NCBI GenBank assembly: GCA_905233965.1
Contig: CAJOFG010000021.1
Span: 1-12,413, forward strand
Length of the DNA: 12,413 nt
Direction: 5' to 3'
From: an uncultured Selenomonadaceae bacterium
Lineage (GTDB): Bacteria > Bacillota > Negativicutes > Selenomonadales > Selenomonadaceae
A program made the position numbers and the translations under genes. Positions 6,844-12,413 of this stretch are shown piece by piece. Each line of letters starts with the position of its first letter. Positions within the stretch are counted from its first letter, which is position 1. Under the pieces are notes generated by a model. It worked only from the letters and a program-made list of their open reading frames with translations, did not search any database and was not told where the DNA came from.

Positions 6844-8208
6844 ATGGACGCATTACTTTTGTCGCGATTGCAATTCGCGATAACGACCGTGTATCATTTT
6901 TTGTTCGTTCCCGTCACTTTGGGTCTGTCGATTTTCGTTGCCCTGCTTGAAACTTGGTACATCAACAGCGGAAGTTACGAAGAGCGGATAAAGCTGAAAA
7001 AGTTGGTAAAATTTTTCGGCACAATCTTTTTAATCAACTTTGCAATGGGCGTTGTAACCGGTATCGTGCAGGAATTTCATTTCGGAATGAACTGGTCGGA
7101 ATACGCAAGATTTATGGGTGACATTTTCGGTGCGCCGCTCGCGTTGGAAGCTTTGACCGCATTTTTCCTCGAATCGACTTTCATCGGCGTTTGGATTTTC
7201 GGTTGGGATAAACTCAGCGAAAAAATGCACTGCCTTTGCATTTGGATTGTCGCCTTCGGCAGTAACCTTTCCGCATTTTGGATTCTCGTCGCGAACTCTT
7301 TCATGCAACACCCGGTCGGTTACGAAATTGAAAACGGTCGCGCAGTCATGACAAGTCTTTTCGATTTGATTACGAACCGTTACGTTCTCGGCGAATACTT
7401 CCACGCATTTTTTGCCGGCATAACGACGGCGGGATTCCTCGTTATTTTGGTCAGCGCGTGGAAAATTGCAAGCGATGAAGTTTCCCGCGAAATGTTTGTT
7501 CGCACACTTCGCCGCGCCGTCCTCTACACTTTGCTCGGCGTTTTCGGCGTTATGGGTTCCGGTCATATGCACGCGCAATATCTCGCAACCGGCAACCCGA
7601 TGAAACTTGCATCTTTTGAGGCTCTTTGGGAAACGGAAGACCCGGCACCGTTCGCGATTGTCGCTGATATAAATCAAGCGGCGGGAAAAAATGATTCCGA
7701 AATTACAATTCCGTACCTCTTCACCTTCATGGTACACAATTCATTTCACGGCGAAGTCAAAGGCATAAACGATTTGCAAAATGAGATGACGGAAAAATAC
7801 GGACCGGGAAATTATATTCCGGACGTGCGCGGAATGTTCTGGAGTTTCCGGACGATGGTCGGTATCGGAATGTTGCTTTTGTTTATCGTTCTCTGCGTCG
7901 GATTCCTCGCTTTCCCGTTCAGAGAGCGGATAACGAATTTTAAATGCGTTTTGAAATGTTTGCCGATACTTTTGCCGCTCCCGTTTATCGCAAACTCTGT
8001 CGGCTGGTACATCATGGAAGCGGGTCGTCAACCTTGGATAGTCGTCGGCTTGCAAAAAACTTCGGCGGCAGTCAGCCCGAATTTGTCACCCGGAGAAGTT
8101 TGGCTCACGTTAATCGGATTCACGGCAATTTATCTGTTGCTGGCAGTCCTCGCGATTTTTACCGCAATTTATTTTATTCGCCGTACAAAAATTTCGGAGG
8201 AAGAATAA
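6844..8208 (+). CDS. cydA: Cytochrome bd ubiquinol/menaquinol oxidase subunit I
   Basis: Membrane subunit that carries hemes b558, b595 and d, oxidises quinol and reduces oxygen to water; in anaerobes it usually scavenges traces of oxygen. Expected ligands are all present: His18 (TTVYHFLFVP), Glu102 and Glu110 (LEALTAFFLESTF), His187 (GEYFHAFF) and Met338 (SFRTMVG). The quinol-site Lys254 and Glu259 lie in NPMKLASFEALWETE, and GRQPW is at 394-398. At 454 residues it has the short Q-loop form common in Firmicutes. Nine membrane spans are expected. ATG 6844 is chosen because GAGGGG (6833-6838) lies five bases upstream and the protein then starts MDALLLSRLQFA; an in-frame start at 6808 would add 12 residues without support. 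cydB follows after 15 bases. Confidence 0.97.
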   Translation: MDALLLSRLQFAITTVYHFLFVPVTLGLSIFVALLETWYINSGSYEERIKLKKLVKFFGTIFLINFAMGVVTGIVQEFHFGMNWSEYARFMGDIFGAPLALEALTAFFLESTFIGVWIFGWDKLSEKMHCLCIWIVAFGSNLSAFWILVANSFMQHPVGYEIENGRAVMTSLFDLITNRYVLGEYFHAFFAGITTAGFLVILVSAWKIASDEVSREMFVRTLRRAVLYTLLGVFGVMGSGHMHAQYLATGNPMKLASFEALWETEDPAPFAIVADINQAAGKNDSEITIPYLFTFMVHNSFHGEVKGINDLQNEMTEKYGPGNYIPDVRGMFWSFRTMVGIGMLLLFIVLCVGFLAFPFRERITNFKCVLKCLPILLPLPFIANSVGWYIMEAGRQPWIVVGLQKTSAAVSPNLSPGEVWLTLIGFTAIYLLLAVLAIFTAIYFIRRTKISEEE

Positions 8209-8223
8209 AGGGGTGATGCAGTC

Positions 8224-9222
8224 ATGGATTTGAATATTATCTGGTTCATTTTGATAACGGTACTGTTTACCGGATTTTTCATTCTGGAAGGATTCGATTA
8301 CGGAGTGGGAATTTTGATGATCGGTCGCCCGGAAAAAGAACGTTCGCAGTTAATCCGTTCAATCGGACCGGTTTGGGACGCGAACGAAGTTTGGATGATA
8401 ACGGCGGGCGGCGCGACTTTTGCGGCGTTCCCTCACGTTTACGCGACAATGTTCAGCACTTTTTATCTCGCGCTGTTTTTAATGTTGCTCGCCTTAATTT
8501 TGCGCGGCGTTGCTTTTGAGTTGCGCGGAAAAATCGACAGACCGGACTGGAAACTTTTTTGGGACTGCGCGATAATTTTCGGAAGTCTTTTGCCGGCAAT
8601 TTTATGGGGCGTTGCAATGGCGAACTTGTTAAAAGGTTTGCCGATTGATTCGGAAATGCATTATCTCGGAAATTTCTTTGACCTCTTGAGTCCTTACACG
8701 TTGCTTGCCGGAATTTTCTTCATGCTCCTCTTCGCATTTCACGGCGCAACTTTTTTGATGATGCGACTTGCCGACGAAAGAATGATTCTCGACCTCAGAA
8801 AAAAATCTGCGTGCCTGGGAATTTCGGCTTGGGCGGTTTACCTCCTCTTCATCATCGCGACGGTTTTTGAAACGGACGTGATGTCGAAAATGAGCGGCGT
8901 TATAATTTTTGCGTCGGCTCTCGGCGTTTTGTTCAGCGCGTGGCAATTCGCGAAGGAGTACAGCCAACGTTCGGCATTTGTCTGCACGACGGTTGTAATC
9001 GCCATGACGACGCTCGGACTTTTCGTCGCACTCTTCCCGCGTCTCATGGTGTCGAGTTTGAACCCGGAATGGAGCTTGACGATTTACAACGCGGCATCGA
9101 CTCAGGGAACTTTGCTGATAATGACGGTCGCCGCAATAATTTTTGTCCCGATCGTTTTGTGCTATCAGTATTGGACCTACAAAACTTTTAAAGCGCGAGT
9201 TTCACCGGCAGATGTTCACTGA
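8224..9222 (+). CDS. cydB: Cytochrome bd ubiquinol/menaquinol oxidase subunit II
   Basis: Partner of CydA in the membrane oxidase, a largely heme-free structural subunit that completes the dimer. The 332-residue protein is highly hydrophobic with about eight or nine spans. Family signatures are ILEGFDYGVGIL (20-31), IGPVWDANEVWMITAGGATFAAFP (47-70) and FELRGKIDRPDW (98-109). The ribosome binding site AAAGGGGTGA (8207-8216) overlaps the cydA stop region, showing tight operon coupling. No cydX-like small subunit and no cydCD transporter genes follow within the window; they may lie elsewhere. Confidence 0.96.
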   Translation: MDLNIIWFILITVLFTGFFILEGFDYGVGILMIGRPEKERSQLIRSIGPVWDANEVWMITAGGATFAAFPHVYATMFSTFYLALFLMLLALILRGVAFELRGKIDRPDWKLFWDCAIIFGSLLPAILWGVAMANLLKGLPIDSEMHYLGNFFDLLSPYTLLAGIFFMLLFAFHGATFLMMRLADERMILDLRKKSACLGISAWAVYLLFIIATVFETDVMSKMSGVIIFASALGVLFSAWQFAKEYSQRSAFVCTTVVIAMTTLGLFVALFPRLMVSSLNPEWSLTIYNAASTQGTLLIMTVAAIIFVPIVLCYQYWTYKTFKARVSPADVH

Positions 9223-9237
9223 GATTGAAAATTGACG

Positions 9238-9265
9238 TTGACATATTCGGACAAAAAATTATCAT
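9238..9265 (+). promoter_or_regulatory. Putative promoter in front of the binding-protein relic
   Basis: A consensus TTGACA (9238-9243) is followed after 16 bases by TATCAT (9260-9265). Transcription from here would give a leader of about 105 bases that includes the hairpin at 9298-9347 before the relic's start codon. Confidence 0.45.
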
Positions 9266-9297
9266 ATGAAAAAAATTGAACGGTGATTCGACAACGG

Positions 9298-9347
9298 AAG
9301 CCTGCAAACTTTGATTTGAATTTTAATTTGAACCGGTTTGCAGGTTT
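9298..9347 (+). terminator. Long-looped hairpin between cydB and the relic (terminator or leader element)
   Basis: CCTGCAAAC (9301-9309) pairs perfectly with GTTTGCAGG (9336-9344), extended by AAG/TTT on the outside to 12 pairs, with an AT-rich 26-base loop. The 3' side continues TTTCCTGCATTTTAT, a mediocre T tract. It may end cydAB transcription, or, as it lies 15 bases before a strong ribosome binding site, act as a leader structure for the next gene. Confidence 0.5.
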
Positions 9348-9376
9348 CCTGCATTTTATCCGGAGGTGAAATTGAA

Positions 9377-9546
9377 ATGGCCGGACTTTCAAAAATTTTT
9401 TCCGCAACTTTGGCGGCGGCAATTATTTTTTTCGCCGAACTTGTGAGCGGTTGTGATGACGGAGAAAAAAATCGGAAGTCACGCAGGAATTTTTGAATGT
9501 GTCCTATGACCCGACAAGGGAACTTTACAATTCGGAAAAAAATTAG
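9377..9546 (+). pseudogene. Relic of a sulfate/thiosulfate ABC-transporter substrate-binding lipoprotein
   Basis: GGAGGTGA (9362-9369) stands before ATG 9377. The first 25 codons encode a lipoprotein signal peptide with lipobox LVSGC (Cys26). After DDGEKN the frame ends at TGA 9494-9496 (39 codons). A shift at the A7 run (9466-9472; one A more would restore frame) continues as KSEVTQEFLNVSYDPTRELY, the N-terminal signature of Sbp/CysP-type sulfate-binding proteins, then stops at TAG 9544-9546 after a second A7 run. One A more there would read on YNSEKKLERIGKVE to TAA 9567. Beyond that, KFCSFNSKQRLR (9570-9605) faintly recalls the family block VEIKQSHGGSGKQAR, but this is tentative. Even with both runs repaired the gene lacks most of the expected ~340 residues, so it is a true relic and not only a sequencing error. 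No permease or ATPase gene is adjacent. The identity rests on motif recognition alone. Confidence 0.7.
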
Positions 9547-9682
9547 AGCGCATCGGCAAAGTCGAATAAAAATTCTGCTCGTTTAACTCAAAGCAACGGC
9601 TTCGCTGAAAATTATTCACACAATCGAATCAATTATCATTGCAAACAATACGTTACAAAAAATTATTTATTGTCCGGCGTGA
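9547..9682. other. AT-rich stretch between the relic and the meaB promoter
   Basis: No open frame with a ribosome binding site, no tRNA-like fold and no direct repeats are visible. The first part may be further decayed binding-protein sequence; the rest shows nothing I can name. Confidence 0.5.
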
Positions 9683-9711
9683 TTGAATTTTAAAAATCCG
9701 GTTGATATAAT
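9683..9711 (+). promoter_or_regulatory. Promoter of meaB
   Basis: TTGAAT (9683-9688) and TATAAT (9706-9711) are separated by 17 bases, and TGA directly before the -10 makes it an extended element identical to that of cydA (TGATATAAT). The leader to meaB is about 26 bases. Confidence 0.7.
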
Positions 9712-9743
9712 TGACGCAACAATTTTTTTGAGAGGTGACGACA

Positions 9744-10910
9744 TTGGCGAAGTATACGACGACAACGCCGGAGTGGGCTGTTTCCGGATCTTCGGCGGTC
9801 ATGAGCGGGATTGAGGGAATAAAAGATACGACGGTCGGAAACATCAATCCGGATTTCACGTCGGGAAAATTTAAACCGAAACGCCGAATGATTTTGAGTG
9901 AAGATGAATTTGTCGAAGGTGTTTCAAACGGCGACAGAATGATTTTGTCCCGTGCGATAACCTTAATCGAAAGCAACAACCCTAAACATTTTGCGAAGGC
10001 TCAGCGTGTTTTGCAAAGACTTCTGCCGCGAACCGGTAAGGCTCTGCGTATCGGAATTACCGGCGTACCCGGCGCGGGCAAGTCCACCATGATTGAGGCG
10101 TTCGGAAATATGCTTTGCGACAACGGACACAAAATAGCCGTCCTGACGATTGACCCGACAAGCTCCGTTACTCGCGGCTCCATTCTCGGCGACAAGACCC
10201 GGATGGGAACTTTGAGTCGCAGACCGGAAGCTTTTATTCGTCCCAGTCCGGCCGGCGGCACTTTGGGCGGCGTTGCCCGGAAAAGTCGCGAAACCATGTT
10301 GATGTGTGAGGCGGCGGGTTACGATGTTATCATAATTGAAACCGTCGGCGTGGGACAATCCGAAACGACCGTCCGCTCTATGGTTGACTTTTTCATGTTG
10401 GTCGTTCTTACCGGTGCCGGCGACGACCTTCAAGGCATAAAAAAAGGCGTCATGGAATTGGCTGACGCGATCGTCGTCAACAAGGCGGACGGCGACAATT
10501 TAATGCGCGCTAAAGTTGCACGCGGCGAATATGAGAGAATGTTGGAATTTATTCGCCCGGCAACGGAAGGTTGGCCGACTCACGCATACCTTGCCAGCGC
10601 GTTGACGAAAACCGGGTTGCCGGAACTTTGGGAAGTCATTCAACTCTTCAAAAACAAAACTACGGAGAGCGGAGTTTTCCAAAAACGCCGGGACGGACAA
10701 CTTCTCGACTGGATGCACGCAATGATTGACGAACATTTACACAATTTATTTTTCGGCGACGCGGTGATAACCGGACGTATGCCGGAAATCAAAGAGGCTG
10801 TTTTAACCGGAGTAATTTCGCCGACTCAGGCCGTCGCGGAACTCGTCAAAATGTTTGACGTTAAACGGGCTGTGGAGCGGCAAGTCGTGGATATTTTCAA
10901 CGCTCATTGA
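9744..10910 (+). CDS. meaB: Methylmalonyl-CoA mutase-associated GTPase MeaB
   Basis: G3E-type P-loop GTPase that guards and reloads the B12 cofactor of methylmalonyl-CoA mutase, the enzyme of the succinate-propionate pathway. Visible motifs: Walker A GVPGAGKST (107-115), switch region DPTSSVTRGSILGDKTRM (137-154), Walker B region IIETVGVGQSE (197-207) and NKAD (246-249). The C-terminal part includes the helical dimerisation arm. At 388 residues it is longer than typical MeaB/ArgK (about 310-330); the extra is an N-terminal segment of some 45 residues beginning MAKYTTTTPEW. TTG 9744 is chosen because AGAGGTGA (9731-9738) lies five bases upstream; the in-frame GTG at 9735 falls inside that site. 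The mutase subunits are not next to it. Its stop overlaps the stop of the convergent decarboxylase by 7 bases, with no terminator between. Confidence 0.95.
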   Translation: MAKYTTTTPEWAVSGSSAVMSGIEGIKDTTVGNINPDFTSGKFKPKRRMILSEDEFVEGVSNGDRMILSRAITLIESNNPKHFAKAQRVLQRLLPRTGKALRIGITGVPGAGKSTMIEAFGNMLCDNGHKIAVLTIDPTSSVTRGSILGDKTRMGTLSRRPEAFIRPSPAGGTLGGVARKSRETMLMCEAAGYDVIIIETVGVGQSETTVRSMVDFFMLVVLTGAGDDLQGIKKGVMELADAIVVNKADGDNLMRAKVARGEYERMLEFIRPATEGWPTHAYLASALTKTGLPELWEVIQLFKNKTTESGVFQKRRDGQLLDWMHAMIDEHLHNLFFGDAVITGRMPEIKEAVLTGVISPTQAVAELVKMFDVKRAVERQVVDIFNAH

Positions 10911-12346
10911 ATAATTTTAATCGTGTCAAGTTTCAAGTCGGACGCGCCGATAATTCGACCGCCGGCTTTTTTTGTTTCGCGAATGTGTTGCAAAATTTCC
11001 GGCGTGACAATTTCTCCGGGATAAAGAACGGGGATACCGGGCGGATAAAAAGTAATTTCCTCGGCGCAAATTTTGCCGCAAGATTTTTCGAGCGGAACGG
11101 TTCGGGTTGCAGCGAAAAAAGTTTCACGCGGAGAAAGTGTCGGGATTGAAATTTTTTCGGAAAATTTTTTTTCGGGAACGGGGACGAAATTTTTTTTCCG
11201 GTACGCCGGCAATTTTTTCAAGCCGCGAATCAAATTTGAAATTGTTTCTTCGTCGTCGGCGTAAGTTATGAGGAAAAGCAAATTTGCCGCGTCGGAAAGT
11301 TCGCACTGAATTTTTAAATCGTGGCGCAAAATTTTTTCCGCGTCCGGACCGGTCAAACCGAGTCCTTCGACGTTGACTGTTATTTTTGTCGTGTCGAGGG
11401 AAAAATTTTTCACCGCGTCGAAAGTTTTCAAGCCGAGAATTTTATTTATTTCTTCGCGAAGTTTTTTTGAAAGTTCGACTGCCCGGAAAATTTTTTCCCG
11501 ACCGAATTGTTGCATTTGAAGTCGCGCAATGTCGAGTGACGCGAGGAGTAAATAATTCGGGCTGGACGTTTGCAAAAGGCTTGCCGCCCGACGAAATTTT
11601 TCCGCGTCGATTTTTTTTCCGCGAATCATCAACATTGAAGTTTGAGTGAGTGAGCCGAGCAATTTGTGCGTCGATTGCGCCGCCGCGTCCGCTCCGGAGT
11701 TCATCGCGCTTCCGGGAAGTTTTTCGCAAAATTGCAAATGTGCGCCATGAGCCTCATCGACAAGCAACAACATTCCGGCGGCGTGAAGGGGTTCGGAAAT
11801 TTTTTTCAAATCTGCGGCGACTCCGTAATAATTCGGCGAAGTGATTATCAATGCTTTTGCGCCGGGAAATTTTTCTGTCGCTTGTCGAAGAGTTTCGACT
11901 TGCAGATTGAGCGGAATTTTCAATTCGCCGGAAAATTCGACGGGCAAAAAGATCGGGACGGCACCGGAGAGGATTAAGCCGGACATGACGGAGCGATGAG
12001 AATTTCGCGGCACGAAAACGAGATCGCCGGGATTGAGCGTCGCCAAAATCATTGTCTGCACCGCCGAAGTCGTTCCGTTCACCATGAAAAAGGTTTCGTC
12101 GGCATTCCAAAGTTTCGCCGCCGATTCTTCCGCCGCTTTAATGCAGGAGTGCGGGCTGTGCAAGTCGTCCAGCTCCTCCATGAGTGAAACTTCCCCGCGC
12201 AAACCTTCCGGCGTGAAAAGTTGCTTGAGTAATTCGTGTGCGCCTTTGCCCTGCTTGTGTCCGGGCGTGTGAAAAACGGATTGAATGTCCTCCGAATAAT
12301 TTTTCATCGCGTTAAAAATCGGCGCATCAAAAATTTTTTCGTCCAA
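10904..12346 (-). CDS. PLP-dependent Orn/Lys/Arg decarboxylase family protein (SpeA/YaaO-like)
   Basis: Fold-type I, PLP-dependent amino-acid decarboxylase, probably making agmatine, cadaverine or putrescine; motifs alone do not fix the substrate. At 480 residues it matches the short Bacillus SpeA/YaaO type, which lacks the N-terminal wing domain of the E. coli enzymes. Seen in order: HTPGHKQG (26-33), NGTTSA (90-95), PRNSHRSV (113-120), TSPNYYGV (169-176), DEAHGAH (197-203) and STHKLLGS (225-232), in which Lys228 would bind PLP. A smaller C-terminal domain ends FYPPGIPVLYPGE, also a family feature. The frame is open to TTG 12370, but that lies in the T run of a terminator; GGGGGA followed nine bases later by TTG 12346 (then DEKIFDAP) is a better start. 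Arginine decarboxylase is the first guess from length and type. Confidence 0.9.
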   Translation of the reverse strand: MDEKIFDAPIFNAMKNYSEDIQSVFHTPGHKQGKGAHELLKQLFTPEGLRGEVSLMEELDDLHSPHSCIKAAEESAAKLWNADETFFMVNGTTSAVQTMILATLNPGDLVFVPRNSHRSVMSGLILSGAVPIFLPVEFSGELKIPLNLQVETLRQATEKFPGAKALIITSPNYYGVAADLKKISEPLHAAGMLLLVDEAHGAHLQFCEKLPGSAMNSGADAAAQSTHKLLGSLTQTSMLMIRGKKIDAEKFRRAASLLQTSSPNYLLLASLDIARLQMQQFGREKIFRAVELSKKLREEINKILGLKTFDAVKNFSLDTTKITVNVEGLGLTGPDAEKILRHDLKIQCELSDAANLLFLITYADDEETISNLIRGLKKLPAYRKKNFVPVPEKKFSEKISIPTLSPRETFFAATRTVPLEKSCGKICAEEITFYPPGIPVLYPGEIVTPEILQHIRETKKAGGRIIGASDLKLDTIKIIQ

Positions 12347-12368
12347 TTTAAAAATTCCCCCGCAAACC

Positions 12369-12395
12369 AAAAAATCTCCGCCGAAACGGAGATTT
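12369..12395 (-). terminator. Intrinsic terminator just upstream of the decarboxylase
   Basis: AAATCTCCG (12372-12380) and CGGAGATTT (12387-12395) form a perfect 9-pair stem with a 6-base loop. On the minus strand it ends in ATTTTTT before GG. It would end a gene entering from beyond the right edge; a TAA on that strand at 12405-12403 could be that gene's stop. Only about 22 bases separate the hairpin from the decarboxylase start. Confidence 0.75.
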
Positions 12396-12413
12396 AAAAT
12401 TTTTAACCGGCGA

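Noticed and set aside
7030..7737. Open frame of 235 codons on the minus strand inside cydA
   Set aside because: Lies wholly antisense to a clear membrane protein gene, has skewed composition and no recognisable domain.
9223..9376. A small cydX-like subunit gene after cydB
   Set aside because: No short frame with a ribosome binding site and a membrane helix occurs before the lipoprotein-type start at 9377, whose product does not resemble CydX.
1..12413. Many copies of short words such as TTCCGG and AAATTTTT, considered as uptake signals or dispersed repeats
   Set aside because: They fall mostly in coding sequence and fit the codon preferences (CCG for Pro, GAA for Glu, TTT for Phe, AAA for Lys); no longer shared repeat surrounds them.

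Overview
This window looks like an ordinary chromosomal segment of an anaerobic Firmicute. The Negativicutes/Selenomonadales are my best guess, by inference only: a long-form MeaB (methylmalonyl-CoA mutase chaperone), a short Q-loop cytochrome bd, a Bacillus-SpeA-type decarboxylase, strong GGAGG-type ribosome binding sites, frequent TTG starts and moderate GC with many A/T runs. There are no rRNA, tRNA, CRISPR, phage or insertion-sequence signals.

Left part, minus strand (1-4511). Read in the direction of transcription, the order is a LysR regulator, a small FlK-like hotdog thioesterase translationally close to it, then a polyprenyl-phosphate GlcNAc-1-phosphate transferase (TagO/WecA type), UDP-GlcNAc 2-epimerase (WecB/MnaA) and the first 251 codons of dihydroxy-acid dehydratase (IlvD), which runs off the left edge. 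A good promoter precedes the transferase and a hairpin with a T-rich tail follows the epimerase, so tagO-wecB reads as one transcription unit that makes the lipid-linked sugar starter and UDP-ManNAc for a cell-surface polysaccharide. IlvD belongs to branched-chain amino acid synthesis.

Middle part, plus strand (4512-9222). Divergent from lysR is a stand-alone DhaL (dihydroxyacetone kinase ADP/ATP-binding subunit) followed 27 bases later by glutamyl-tRNA synthetase. The cytochrome bd oxidase pair cydA-cydB comes next under its own extended -10 promoter.

Right part (9223-12413). Between cydB and meaB lies a decayed gene: a promoter, a hairpin leader, an excellent ribosome binding site, a lipoprotein signal peptide and then, after a frameshift at an A7 run, the sequence EFLNVSYDPTRELY typical of sulfate/thiosulfate ABC-transporter binding proteins. 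The gene is broken and lacks almost all of its length. Then comes meaB, whose stop overlaps by 7 bases the stop of a convergent PLP-dependent Orn/Lys/Arg decarboxylase; a terminator hairpin sits just upstream of the decarboxylase at the right edge.

I see no clearly new biological system. The points most worth a second look are the binding-protein relic and its leader, the orphan DhaL facing a LysR-thioesterase pair, the hairpins placed just before ilvD and the decarboxylase, and the repeated extended -10 promoters.
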